64,000 nt of DNA from RBG-16-57-9 sp964529745 (GTDB lineage: Archaea; Thermoproteota; Bathyarchaeia; TCS64): positions 1-64,000 of the forward strand of contig CAZGZR010000005.1 in the NCBI GenBank assembly GCA_964529745.1, read 5' to 3'. A program made the position numbers and the translations under genes. The notes under the pieces are model-generated. The model did no database searches. It had not been told where the DNA came from and saw only the letters and a program-made list of their open reading frames with translations. Numbering within the stretch: the first letter of the stretch is position 1; every line of letters starts with the position of its first letter. This document shows positions 41,730 through 50,586 of the stretch, in pieces.

Positions 41730-43193
41730 TCACTGGCCCGTGTTGACGAAGCTGAACGATGCGTCAGCCCACTTTCTCTCCAAGCCCCGCAGCATGGGCA
41801 CGGATACAAGCAGAAGTATGACGGACACAGCTACCACGGCGTAGGTCGCCGCCGGCCGCATCGGCATTATGAGGGCGGCTATCTCCGCCACGATCATGGG
41901 GGGGACCACCGCGGCGCAGAACCTGAGGATTATCCCGGCGTCGAAGAACATGGTGTTGGTCCAGAGCCCCGTGAGGTAGCTTGTGACGCCGACAACGTAG
42001 ACGCTTGTCGCCGCCGCGAGGAGCAGCCCCAGGGGCACCATCTCCAATTGATGCTTCATGACACCCAGCCCCACCACGTAGAGCGCCGTGACGCCGGCCG
42101 TGAGCGCGAAGTAGACGGCGAGCTTGCCCTTGACCACCTGGTCCACGGAGACTGGCTGGACGTTGAGGTACTCGTTGTGCTCCAGGTTGGTGATGAAGCT
42201 GTAGGTCATGACACCCATGAAGCCCACGAAGCCGCTGTAGAAAACCACGTTGAACCCCAGGTCCACGCCCACGCCCATCTCGAACACCCAGCTCATGAGG
42301 TAAACCGCGAGGAGGTGGCCGCTGAAGCTGAAGATCACGGGGCCGAGGGCTCCGCTGCGCCGGACCTCTATCCACTCCTTGGCCGCCAGGGTGCTGAGCC
42401 CGCCCATGAAGCCGAGGAGCCGATCGACTTTGAGGAGGCTGTCACCGTAGCGTGACCGCCTGACCTCGTACTTTTCCTTCATCAGAGCCACGCCCAGTGA
42501 CGCGAATATGAGCGATGCAGCCGCCGAGACCCCCATGCCCTGTGGGTCCTTGGAGGCCCAGTAGCCGAGGGAGGGCATCAGGCACTCCGGCCCAATCATG
42601 CCCAGGGGATAGATCATGGCGACGACGCATGCTAGCGCTGCGTACAGGGCGACGCCGGCCATCCTAGACCTCACCGAGACAGCCGACAGGGTGAAGCTGA
42701 CGCCCATCCCCACCATGAAAGCGAGGAAGGTCGTAAGCCCCAGCATGGCTACACCCGAGAAGCTTACACCAGCAATGGGCGCCGCGACGGCGATCCCCAG
42801 CGTCAAAGGGATATAACTGTAGAGGAGGTAGAAGACGGCGTCCTTGACGTAGAACACCGCCATCATCCGCCTGAAGCTCACCGGATAGGTCTGGGGCATC
42901 TGCATGATCATGATCACCTGACCGAGGCGCCTGGTCATGACGTGCTCCCCTATGCTCCCGAAGTTGCCCACGAAGAGGCCGTAGGCGACGCTCGCCGCGT
43001 GGAGCATCAGCAGTATGGTCTCCGTGGGCATCCTGCTTAGGAGCAGGGGCGTGACCACGGCCAGGAACGCCGTGAACACGAATATCATGGCTGGGAACAG
43101 CCCTGAGCCCAGGGGCCCCACCAGGCTCTGGTGTAGCCTCCATTCCTCCTTCATCATGGCCTTGAAGAGGCGGAGGCTAAGCGACTGCCCCAC
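41730..43193 (-). CDS. ABC-2-type exporter permease
   Basis: 487 aa with roughly twelve hydrophobic segments in two halves, separated by a soluble loop near residues 225-265. There is no ATP-binding motif. It starts 17 nt inside the end of the ATPase gene, so the two form a translationally coupled exporter pair. Its length suggests both permease halves in one chain. Substrate unknown; such systems export drugs, lipids or peptides. Confidence 0.8.
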   Translation of the reverse strand: MGQSLSLRLFKAMMKEEWRLHQSLVGPLGSGLFPAMIFVFTAFLAVVTPLLLSRMPTETILLMLHAASVAYGLFVGNFGSIGEHVMTRRLGQVIMIMQMPQTYPVSFRRMMAVFYVKDAVFYLLYSYIPLTLGIAVAAPIAGVSFSGVAMLGLTTFLAFMVGMGVSFTLSAVSVRSRMAGVALYAALACVVAMIYPLGMIGPECLMPSLGYWASKDPQGMGVSAAASLIFASLGVALMKEKYEVRRSRYGDSLLKVDRLLGFMGGLSTLAAKEWIEVRRSGALGPVIFSFSGHLLAVYLMSWVFEMGVGVDLGFNVVFYSGFVGFMGVMTYSFITNLEHNEYLNVQPVSVDQVVKGKLAVYFALTAGVTALYVVGLGVMKHQLEMVPLGLLLAAATSVYVVGVTSYLTGLWTNTMFFDAGIILRFCAAVVPPMIVAEIAALIMPMRPAATYAVVAVSVILLLVSVPMLRGLERKWADASFSFVNTGQ

Positions 43194-43902
43194 CCTCCAC
43201 CGCCCTCAGGAAGACCTCCTCTAGGCCGCCCCCCCGGCTAATCTCGGCGAGCCTCCCCTGCTCCACCAAGCGGCCCCGGTGGATGACGGCGACAGTGTCA
43301 CACAGCCTCTCGGCTATCTCCAGTATGTGGGTGCACATGAAGACGGTGCGCCCCTCCGAGGCCACCCCCTGGAGGTACTCCCGCAGGCGCCGCTGGTAGA
43401 TGGGGTCCAGGTTGATGAACGGCTCGTCGAGCAGCAGCAGCTCAGGCTCGTGTATGAACGCCGCGGCCAGCATCACCTTCTGCCGCTCACCCTTGGACAG
43501 GTCCCTGCACAGAATGTCAACCTTGTCTTCGAGATCGAAGAAACGTATCCAGTTCTCGATGCGGCGCTGTATGTCGTCTAGGCCCCTGATCCTGCACGTC
43601 AGTTCAAGGGTTTCCTGGGCGGTGAGGAAGGTGGGCGGGGTCTCGGCCTCGGGGACGATGCCCACACGCTGCTTGAGCCTGATGGGGTCGGTGTTGGGCA
43701 CGCCCGCGGTGACGACCGTTCCCTTGTCCTGCATCAGCTGACCCGTGAGCACCCGTAGCAGGGTCGTCTTCCCCGCGCCGTTGGGGCCGAACAGCCCGAA
43801 GAACTCGCCCTCGTCCACGGTCAACGAGACTCCCTGCAGCACCGCCGTGGCTCCGAAGCTCTTGGATATGTCGCTGACCTCTATCACTGGCAAGGCGTTC
43901 AC
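43177..43902 (-). CDS. ABC transporter ATPase
   Basis: 241 aa with Walker A GPNGAGKTT, the Q-loop region VGIVPEAETPP (Glu in place of the usual Gln), signature LSKGERQK, Walker B LLLLDEP and the switch His in CTHILE. DRA/CcmA-like exporter ATPase that powers the downstream permease. First gene of the pair; the non-standard Q-loop is worth noting. Confidence 0.92.
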   Translation of the reverse strand: MNALPVIEVSDISKSFGATAVLQGVSLTVDEGEFFGLFGPNGAGKTTLLRVLTGQLMQDKGTVVTAGVPNTDPIRLKQRVGIVPEAETPPTFLTAQETLELTCRIRGLDDIQRRIENWIRFFDLEDKVDILCRDLSKGERQKVMLAAAFIHEPELLLLDEPFINLDPIYQRRLREYLQGVASEGRTVFMCTHILEIAERLCDTVAVIHRGRLVEQGRLAEISRGGGLEEVFLRAVEGGAVA

Positions 43903-44047
43903 CGTTGGTATTCGGGTTTCAGGCTGCCGCTGCGTCTAAAATGATTATGAAATGCTAACATGAGAGCTGTGTTCCACATGTACGCTGGTTGATGGCTGGA
44001 GTCTAAACCTGTGCTCCATCAAAGATAAATTGCTGGAGGCTGAACCA

Positions 44048-44257
44048 GTGAGTCAGCGCTGGCACCCAGCTACTGGAGGGTCTGGAGTAGACGAGTTCAC
44101 CGCCGACGGCGTCTTCGCTTTCGTGTGTCTACTTGCATCCATACTCTACTCCGCCGTTGGGGACGGCAAGCAGGCCCTCTTCTTCCTCGGCTGCGCCTTC
44201 GTGTTCGTAACCAAGGACATAGCCACCAACAGCAGGGTGCATGCCTCACCGCAGTGA
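44048..44257 (+). CDS. Small membrane protein of unknown function
   Basis: About 69 aa from GTG 44048, preceded by a GGAGG ribosome site 9 nt upstream; TTG 44030 would add six residues. Two hydrophobic segments, FAFVCLLASILYSAV and ALFFLGCAFVFVT, are joined by GDGKQ, making a helical hairpin. Nothing else recognisable. It stands alone between the ABC genes and the hydrolase. Confidence 0.45.
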   Translation: MSQRWHPATGGSGVDEFTADGVFAFVCLLASILYSAVGDGKQALFFLGCAFVFVTKDIATNSRVHASPQ

Positions 44258-44299
44258 CTTGATAAAAAAGGGAGGAAAGTCCCTTGGCCGATGCTTTCC

Positions 44300-45355
44300 C
44301 TAGGATTCGAGGGGGTTCGGGGAACCGATGAACTCCTTGACGGGGTTCGCGCCCGGAGGATCTAGTTGCTTGGCGAGGAACTCGTATATCTCTCCTCGCA
44401 CGCCCTTCGAGAACTTGGTGTCGAGCCTGCTGAAGCCGTGGGCGCCCGGCGTCGGCGGATATACCTTGTACTCGAAGTCCCAGTTCTTCGCTTTGAGCGA
44501 TTTTATCAGATGCTCCACCTCCAGGCAGTTCACGTCTTGGTCGTTCTCCGTCGTGTGAACCAGCAGCGGCGGGTAGACCTTCGGATCGTACTCGGGCACC
44601 GCCCAGGCGGGTGACCTCCGCTTGTACTCAGCGTAATTATCGTTGCCGCTCTTCCCAATGTGGTACTTCGCCTCGAACAGGTTCCTGTAGTCCTGCGACT
44701 TGTAGCCCATGCGGGCTACGACGTCGCTCACAGGGACCGAGGCGTGGGCGACTTGGTAGGCTTCGGGGTGGTTGAATACGTTGAACAGCGTGTGCATTCC
44801 GCCGTGGCTCCAGCCCATGACTCCCACCCTCTCCGGGTCAACGTACTCGCAGTTCTCCACCATGTAGTTTCGGGCCTCGTAGGTGTCCTCCGACTCCAGG
44901 CCGCCGTAGTCAATGAGCTCGTAGAACTGTTGGCCGTAGCCCGTGCTGCCTCTGTACTCGGGGGCGACTATGATGTACTCCTGTGCGATGAGCTCCCTGA
45001 CGACGTTGGAGGCCATCGAGTTGAAGTTGGAGTGGACCCCTCCGTGGGGTAGCGTGATCAGCGGGTACTTCTCGCCGCTCTTCACCGTCCTCGGAATGAA
45101 CGTATAGGCTACGAAGGTGACCCTGTTACCGGCTCCTTGGGCCGTCGGGTTGGGCTGGTACTGTGACGGCGGCCCCGTGAGCTTCACCTTGTCTATGTAA
45201 GAAACGTCTCCCACCCTGTGGTACCAGAGCAAGTCATCCACCATCATCTGGGTGGCCGCGTGAGCATGGGCCAGAGGCGCGTACTCCGCGCCGTTGACGA
45301 CTAGTTTCCTCAATACCTTCTCGGCTATCTTCTCAATATCCTCTTCAGTTAACAT
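44300..45355 (-). CDS. S9-family (prolyl oligopeptidase-like) alpha/beta hydrolase
   Basis: 351 aa. Hydrolase core: YPLITLPHGGVHSNF (oxyanion loop), YRGSTGYGQQF, the nucleophile elbow GWSHGGM, the Asp in TTENDQDV and the His in GAHGF. This is the S9 acyl-peptidase catalytic domain without a beta-propeller; the N-terminal 50 residues are a helical extension (EEDIEKIAEKVLRKL). No signal peptide, so cytosolic. Probably cleaves short peptides or esters. Confidence 0.83.
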   Translation of the reverse strand: MLTEEDIEKIAEKVLRKLVVNGAEYAPLAHAHAATQMMVDDLLWYHRVGDVSYIDKVKLTGPPSQYQPNPTAQGAGNRVTFVAYTFIPRTVKSGEKYPLITLPHGGVHSNFNSMASNVVRELIAQEYIIVAPEYRGSTGYGQQFYELIDYGGLESEDTYEARNYMVENCEYVDPERVGVMGWSHGGMHTLFNVFNHPEAYQVAHASVPVSDVVARMGYKSQDYRNLFEAKYHIGKSGNDNYAEYKRRSPAWAVPEYDPKVYPPLLVHTTENDQDVNCLEVEHLIKSLKAKNWDFEYKVYPPTPGAHGFSRLDTKFSKGVRGEIYEFLAKQLDPPGANPVKEFIGSPNPLES

Positions 45356-45417
45356 AGAGTTTCTTCAAACGTTTGCATTCCCAAATCGACATGCTGCTAG
45401 ATACACGCCATGGGCCA

Positions 45418-45434
45418 TCCCCCCGTCGTGGGGT
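45418..45434. repeat. CCCCGTCGTGGGG stem-loop, copy 1
   Basis: A 13-nt hairpin-forming sequence just downstream of the four-gene membrane cluster; the same 13 nt occur at 48482-48494, just upstream of it. Surrounding bases are only weakly alike (GCGATC, then a Cys/Gly-type GC-rich run). An adjacent CTCCGC-CGAT-GCGGAG hairpin at about 45453-45468 is a perfect 6-bp stem. Confidence 0.35.
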
Positions 45435-45550
45435 TGAGTGCGTTCCAACGCTCCGCCGATGCGGAGACCAATCTGGCGATCCCTCGGCACGAGTTGAGCA
45501 TTTTTTATTCATTGGTAAAATGCACACCAACGTGATAAAAAAGTGGGAGT

Positions 45551-46186
45551 TTACATCGGGATGATCTTCAGTACCTGTAGGAGATACTCGATCCTGCCCG
45601 ATAGCATTGACATTCTGAATAGGACGGTGTTGCCGAACATTACGCCTAGGCCGATCATGACGATCAGTCGGCCTATTCTGGCCGTTGGGGCCAGTATCCC
45701 CTTGTGTTCCCTCGTGAACAGGAAGTAGGATAGCGCGCATATTGTACCTATGCCGACGTAGAGGAAGTTGAACCAATCCATCATGCTTGAGCCGTCAGGC
45801 GCAGCAATAGTCGAGGCAACCTGGTTGACTATGTTGGGTATCAATGTACCGCTGGTCACGACACCTATCATCACGCCCACGAGCATGGCGATGGAGTACC
45901 TTGAGATCCATCGATACTCGTCGGCGAAGACCGTGTACATTCCCAGTCCAAGAAGTATGGGTATGATGAAAACGACCTCTCCCCCCAGTAACGGCGTGAT
46001 CGCGATCCTGTTCGTGTTCTGAACCGCGACGACGGCTGTAATAGCAAAGGCGATGCCAAGGTAGATGTGTTCAGCCAGCCTGTATAATGGGTTCTCCTTG
46101 TAGAGCATGTAGCTGTAGATGGCTACGGTGAGGATCGCCCCCACCCAGATGCCGATTAGACCCCATATTTCTGTTGGATACGCCAT
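45551..46186 (-). CDS. Six-helix membrane protein, fourth gene of the membrane cluster
   Basis: 211 aa with about six membrane helices (LIGIWVGAILTVAIYSYML, IAFAITAVVAVQ, VVFIIPILLGLGMYTVFA, IAMLVGVMIGVVTSG, LYVGIGTICALSYFLF, LIVMIGLGVMFGNTVLF). Its ATG directly follows the stop of the previous gene (TAAATG) with GGGAGGAA before it. No known family recognised. Alone it looks like a scaffold or channel subunit of the complex encoded by the cluster. Confidence 0.7.
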   Translation of the reverse strand: MAYPTEIWGLIGIWVGAILTVAIYSYMLYKENPLYRLAEHIYLGIAFAITAVVAVQNTNRIAITPLLGGEVVFIIPILLGLGMYTVFADEYRWISRYSIAMLVGVMIGVVTSGTLIPNIVNQVASTIAAPDGSSMMDWFNFLYVGIGTICALSYFLFTREHKGILAPTARIGRLIVMIGLGVMFGNTVLFRMSMLSGRIEYLLQVLKIIPM

Positions 46187-47014
46187 TTAGCTTCCTCCCT
46201 TGATTTTGTTGTATATTATCGGCAAGTTGGCTAGGACAATCAGTATCACGAACAATAGATGGGTAGAGCTGATGGCGTCCATCGTCGTTGTGGCTGCACC
46301 AGGCATGCCAGCGAGTTTCTCTAGCTCCGCTGCTCCCCTCACGCCAACCGCTAGACCGAAGATGTCTCCGCTGGCGAGGTAAGGCGCAAGAGCCGAGCCC
46401 TTCATGGCGATGCCCATGCCGGCAACAGGTACCCCGTAGGGCTCTCCCCATTGCTGTATCCACTTCACCTCTCCCTCCGCCGTGAACAGGACCATGGCGT
46501 AGTCTGTGGCGCTGTTTGACTCACTCATCAAGGGTAGATCCTCGATGGGCGTGCCGAAATGGTCTGCCGGGAATATGGAGCTCATGTCAACGGCCATCTG
46601 TGCTGCGGCGGCGTCTTCTCCAGTGTAGTAACCGAGGAAAACCACGTCCGCGCCGTATTCCAGATTCTCTATCCTTGGCACAAGTTCCTTCAAACGCTCC
46701 CAGGACCTAGAGACGTCCACGCTGTTACCTATGTACACGAGTTTCGCTCCCTGGTCTATGAGTGTGTTCGTCTCCACGACGAGCCCACCCATGCACTCGG
46801 GCCACGTGCTTACGCTCATGAAGATGTCGACGAGAACAACGTCGCCTTCCTGGACCGATGTCAAGCCATCGTATAGAGCCCTAGATGAGGGCTTGACCGT
46901 GATCGGCAGCCCGATGGGGCTTACCAGGGGCCAGGTTATCACTATGACGATGAGCCAGTAATAGATCCTTCTGTCGAGTTTGTCAAGTCTATCGAAGATG
47001 GTTTGATTAGACAT
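46187..47014 (-). CDS. Membrane protein with extracytoplasmic Rossmann-like domain, third gene of the cluster
   Basis: 275 aa. One helix near the N-terminus (YWLIVIVITWPLVSPIG) and one at the C-terminus (HLLFVILIVLANLPII) bracket about 190 residues outside. That domain has alternating strands and helices (VVLVDIFMSVS, LVVETNTLIDQGAKLVYIG, ADVVFLGYYTGEDAAAAQM). The ATG follows the preceding stop directly (TAGATG) with a GGAGGTGA ribosome site. No recognised family; the domain could bind a ligand or nucleotide-like group. Confidence 0.7.
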   Translation of the reverse strand: MSNQTIFDRLDKLDRRIYYWLIVIVITWPLVSPIGLPITVKPSSRALYDGLTSVQEGDVVLVDIFMSVSTWPECMGGLVVETNTLIDQGAKLVYIGNSVDVSRSWERLKELVPRIENLEYGADVVFLGYYTGEDAAAAQMAVDMSSIFPADHFGTPIEDLPLMSESNSATDYAMVLFTAEGEVKWIQQWGEPYGVPVAGMGIAMKGSALAPYLASGDIFGLAVGVRGAAELEKLAGMPGAATTTMDAISSTHLLFVILIVLANLPIIYNKIKGGS

Positions 47015-47644
47015 CTATTCACCTCCGCCGAAGAACCCTCTCTCGTTGCCGGTGATTACTCTGTAGGCGTACACGATCGTCCCGAAGCCTGCGATCAGCA
47101 TGAGAACCCTGTACCCGGGCAGCTGCCCTGGACCGAGCAGCCAGTCGCCTATCACAGGGAACCCTGACCAGATCACCTCCCCGATGGGGGCGTTGGTGAA
47201 GACGACGATGCACCCGGCTATGAGCAGCAGAGCAGCGTCGATGTTCCTGGCTCTGAAAGCCCTGTAAGCCGAGGATACGATGAAGAAACCGGTGCTCGCG
47301 TACATGGTTTGCTGTAACGTGGTGTACACGTGGTTGAACGCCCACTGGTATTGGTCGCTGTTGACGTTTATTACCCCCAGTAGGAAAACCGTCACGAACG
47401 TCACTATGGTCACTATACTGTACTGCCAACTGCCTTCCAGTCTCCTCTGCACGTTCCTTCCGTGGATCCTCAACAGGCTGATGACGCCCAGCCCTAAGGC
47501 GATGTTTGAGATCACCACAGCGAATTGTCTGAGGATCTCAGTTATCGACCCTAGGCTGGCGATGTCGAAGAAGTAGTTGGCGATGATTACAGCGAACACT
47601 ATGACAGGTATGTACTTGAAGGCTGTTGATTTGATAAACGACAT
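47015..47644 (-). CDS. Six-helix membrane protein, second gene of the cluster
   Basis: 209 aa, about six helices: YIPVIVFAVIIANYFF, ISNIALGLGVISLL, IVTIVTFVTVFLLGV, GFFIVSSAYRAF, LLLIAGCIVVFTNA and VLMLIAGFGTIVYAY. Distantly like the fourth gene product in size and topology, which may point to an old duplication. It starts 4 nt after the first gene ends. Confidence 0.7.
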   Translation of the reverse strand: MSFIKSTAFKYIPVIVFAVIIANYFFDIASLGSITEILRQFAVVISNIALGLGVISLLRIHGRNVQRRLEGSWQYSIVTIVTFVTVFLLGVINVNSDQYQWAFNHVYTTLQQTMYASTGFFIVSSAYRAFRARNIDAALLLIAGCIVVFTNAPIGEVIWSGFPVIGDWLLGPGQLPGYRVLMLIAGFGTIVYAYRVITGNERGFFGGGE

Positions 47645-47648
47645 AGTA

Positions 47649-48452
47649 TCACAACCCCAATAGATCCACCAAGAACGTGATGCCTAGAGGAGCGAGAACC
47701 ATTCCCAGGATCATTATCCCGAGGGCCACGAACTTGATCACGTCTTCGGCAGCTATGGGCCCCACGGCCCCCGCGTCGCCTGACACGGCTGCGGCTGCAG
47801 CGAAAAGCTCCTCCATGATCAAAGTATAGTCAGTGCTGGCGACGAGGAATGGTATCTGGTAGAGGTTTACTGTCCCGCTTATCTGCATGGCGCCTACGAC
47901 GTTACCTGCCTCTGATAGTACCACAGACTCGTATGCGAGGTATCCTATCAAGCACGCACCGGCTGGCCTCTCCCTCTGAACTGCACCGATATACCTTGAC
48001 ACCAATGAGCTCTGGTTCGCGATTAGCTCGATGTCGTCGTCGCTATATTCCTCGACTTTCCCTTCGATGGCGTAAGCGTTTTTAATCGTTTCCTGGATGA
48101 GAGGCATGGCGTCGATTGTTACTGTGAACAGTCTGAGTTTGACGCCTGCCTTGGCCGCGAAACCGGCCAACCGTCCCAGTATGGTGATCCCGGCGAGGAT
48201 GTATGCTCCGCTTGAGAGGCTTAGCGATGAACCGATGCCAGGCATGTAGAAGATGGGTCTACCCATCTCGGCGCACCGTCCAACCGCCTCAGGCAACGCC
48301 TCTAGGGCTGCTAGTGTACGAATTTTAAAGTCCTTGCCTTGCTGCATCATTCTCGTGAATACGTAGTATAGTACGAACGAGCCAAACAATAGAATGAAGG
48401 CAACGATCCGCCCTTCTTTTAGAATCATCTCATTCTTTTTTCCCTTTTGCAT
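47649..48452 (-). CDS. Membrane protein resembling DUF6754, first gene of the cluster
   Basis: 267 aa. N-terminal helix IVAFILLFGSFVLYYVF, then a soluble domain with RPIFYMPGIGSSLSLSSGAYILAG, EETIKNAY-type helices, NQSSLVSRYIGAVQRERPAG and YESVVLSEAGNVVGAMQISG, and a C-terminal helix FVALGIMILGMVLAPLGITFL. I believe it is of the DUF6754 type, whose function is not known. It heads four genes translated in close succession on the minus strand. Confidence 0.65.
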   Translation of the reverse strand: MQKGKKNEMILKEGRIVAFILLFGSFVLYYVFTRMMQQGKDFKIRTLAALEALPEAVGRCAEMGRPIFYMPGIGSSLSLSSGAYILAGITILGRLAGFAAKAGVKLRLFTVTIDAMPLIQETIKNAYAIEGKVEEYSDDDIELIANQSSLVSRYIGAVQRERPAGACLIGYLAYESVVLSEAGNVVGAMQISGTVNLYQIPFLVASTDYTLIMEELFAAAAAVSGDAGAVGPIAAEDVIKFVALGIMILGMVLAPLGITFLVDLLGL

Positions 48453-48481
48453 TCCCCGTTATTTGTTTAACAGGGCGTTCA

Positions 48482-48494
48482 CCCCGTCGTGGGG
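48482..48494. repeat. CCCCGTCGTGGGG stem-loop, copy 2
   Basis: The same 13-nt hairpin-forming sequence as at 45418-45434. It lies between the first membrane-cluster gene and an AT-rich gap (about 48590-48710) that separates the cluster from RACo. Confidence 0.35.
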
Positions 48495-48727
48495 CATAGC
48501 GCCTTTCTGTCATCTCTTCATACACTGGTCTGAGACTCATTCAGCGATCTCCCAGGCGCGGGTTATGATAGTGTAAACCTTAGAAAATTTAAAACCATCC
48601 ATAAAAAATTAATAACCACTATTAAGTAGTGAAATTTATATTTAAATATTAGATTAGAATAAATTACTTTTATTATTTAATAGATAATAAAAATAAACAT
48701 ATAATGGGCACTACTGACATTCATTCC

Positions 48728-50542
48728 TCAATTCGTTCTCTCATGCAAAGTACTGTATTTTAGGCGAGATGAATCGAGTTTTTTAACGGTCTCAGGGAAT
48801 AGGCGTAAGTCTCTGTGCGGAAGCAGCAAGGCATCCACATAGGCTTGGCTATACCCTCTCATCTTCGCCAGCTCGATGTACTCGATACTTCCGCTGATAG
48901 CTCGGGCCTCCTTTCGAACCCCCGTGGACAAGAGAGCCATCCGTGCGCCTGTCCCCGCGGCGTTCCCAACCTGCTGAATATCGAAGGGGTTGAACTCAGG
49001 GATCATCCCCACTTTGATCGCGCTGTCACGGCTGATGTAGGTGCCGAACGCTCCAGCCATGTATATGTTGACGATCTCGCTTGGCTGCGCCCCGAGGCGG
49101 TTCAGCGCCATCTGGGCCCCAGAAAAGATGGCGGCTTTGCCTTTCTGCAGCTCACGGACGTCGAGCTGGGTGACGACTATGTCGCTTTCGATGGCGGAGT
49201 CCCTCTCCCAGGCTATCACGTACTCGGGGACGCCGCCGCTCCTCCTGATGCGGGGGTTCTCTATCTCTGTCCGTATCTTTCCCGAGGTGTCTATGATGCC
49301 CGACTTCAGCATCTCGGACAGCGCGTCGATGAGCCCTGACCCGCAGATGCCGACGGGTTCGGCGTCGTCTATGGTTGTCAGGCTGGGTTCGAGGCTGTCC
49401 GGTTCGATCCACACACCCTCTACGGCTCCCGACGCCGCCCTCATCCCGTGCTTTATGTGAGCGCCTTCGAAGGCCGGCCCCGACGCGCAGGAGCACGCGA
49501 CCATGCGGTCCTTGTCTCCGACTACTATCTCGGTGTTGGTGCCTATGTCTATGAGGAAACAGGGCTCCTCCGACTTGTGTACCCCCGTCGCTAGTATGGA
49601 CGCCACGCAGTCAGCCCCCACGAACCCGGCGACGAGAGGGAGGACGTATGCCTCACCCCTAGGGTTCCCGATGCCAAAATACGCTGAATCGAGGTCTCTG
49701 GGCCCAAGGTCTTTCGGCGTGAACGGGCTGCGGGTCAGTGGAGAAGGATCCAGGTCTAGGAGGAAGTGGTGCATGGCCGTGTTCCCCACGAACACCATCT
49801 CATACACGTCACGCGGATCCGCGTCGGCCTTCCCGCACGCGTCTGCCAGCATGTCTCTGATTCCGTCCACCAGCGACCTGTGTAGAGTCATCCTTTGTTC
49901 CCTGCCGCCCATCGCGTAGGTGAGCCTGGTCATGATGTCCTCGCCGTACTGTATCTGGGAGTTCATGGCCGTCACCACGGCCAGCACCTCGCCGGCAGAG
50001 AGATCCATCAAGTATCCGGCAAGCTTCGTGGTTCCAACGTCCACCGCGAACCCGTGGATAGGCGCGTCGCGGACTGGGATAACGTCGATGACCGTGTCTC
50101 CGCACAGAATCTGCGTGGTTTCCCCCTTCGCCTGTCTCCTTATGTCAGGATCGAGCTTCACGGGGGTGTCGAGGCCCTCGCTCTGGAGCCGCTGGGCGCC
50201 CCTCCAGCTCTCCCTGGGCACGAGAATGACAGTGTCCCCCATGATCCTAGAGCGGCACGCGAGCCTGTAGCCTCCGATCAGCCTATCCCCGAGTAGATCC
50301 ACCTCCAGTGGAGCAGGATCGCTCAGGCTTTCTCTGCCCTGCACGATCCTCACGATGCACTTGCCGCAGGAGCCGGCTCCCCCGCAGACCGAGTTGATTT
50401 CCACCCCGAGGGCCCTCGCGGCCTGGAGCACGGTTAGTTCTTCATCGAACCTGGCTCTTCTACCATGGGGCTGGAACACGACCTCGAAACTTGGCAAGGG
50501 ACTCAAAGAAGATGGCGTCGCCGCGCGTTTAGTTATTTGCAT
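48728..50542 (-). CDS. RACo: ATP-dependent reductive activator of corrinoid proteins
   Basis: 604 aa. Residues about 20-110 form a [2Fe-2S] domain (VCGGAGSCGKC, then a later Cys in YRLACRS). The rest has the ASKHA-like fold of RACo proteins: FAVDVGTTKLAGYL, NSQIQYGEDIMTRL, FVGNTAMHH, FLIDIGTNTEIVV, GICGSGLIDALSEML and YMAGAFGTYIS. It returns inactive Co(II) corrinoid to Co(I) with ATP. ATG 50542 sits under the TATA region, so TTG 50497 may be the true start. Divergent from the MtrH gene, its functional partner. Confidence 0.88.
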   Translation of the reverse strand: MQITKRAATPSSLSPLPSFEVVFQPHGRRARFDEELTVLQAARALGVEINSVCGGAGSCGKCIVRIVQGRESLSDPAPLEVDLLGDRLIGGYRLACRSRIMGDTVILVPRESWRGAQRLQSEGLDTPVKLDPDIRRQAKGETTQILCGDTVIDVIPVRDAPIHGFAVDVGTTKLAGYLMDLSAGEVLAVVTAMNSQIQYGEDIMTRLTYAMGGREQRMTLHRSLVDGIRDMLADACGKADADPRDVYEMVFVGNTAMHHFLLDLDPSPLTRSPFTPKDLGPRDLDSAYFGIGNPRGEAYVLPLVAGFVGADCVASILATGVHKSEEPCFLIDIGTNTEIVVGDKDRMVACSCASGPAFEGAHIKHGMRAASGAVEGVWIEPDSLEPSLTTIDDAEPVGICGSGLIDALSEMLKSGIIDTSGKIRTEIENPRIRRSGGVPEYVIAWERDSAIESDIVVTQLDVRELQKGKAAIFSGAQMALNRLGAQPSEIVNIYMAGAFGTYISRDSAIKVGMIPEFNPFDIQQVGNAAGTGARMALLSTGVRKEARAISGSIEYIELAKMRGYSQAYVDALLLPHRDLRLFPETVKKLDSSRLKYSTLHERTN

Positions 50543-50579
50543 TTAAAAACATCATGCACCACATATGATGGGAAGGTGG
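50541..50579 (+). promoter_or_regulatory. TATA box and ribosome site of the mtrH-like gene
   Basis: ATTTAAAA at 50541-50548 would start transcription near 50572. AAGGTGG at 50573-50579 stands 7 nt before CTG 50587, where no ATG, GTG or TTG is available in frame until 50635. Confidence 0.5.
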
Positions 50580-50586
50580 CATCAAG

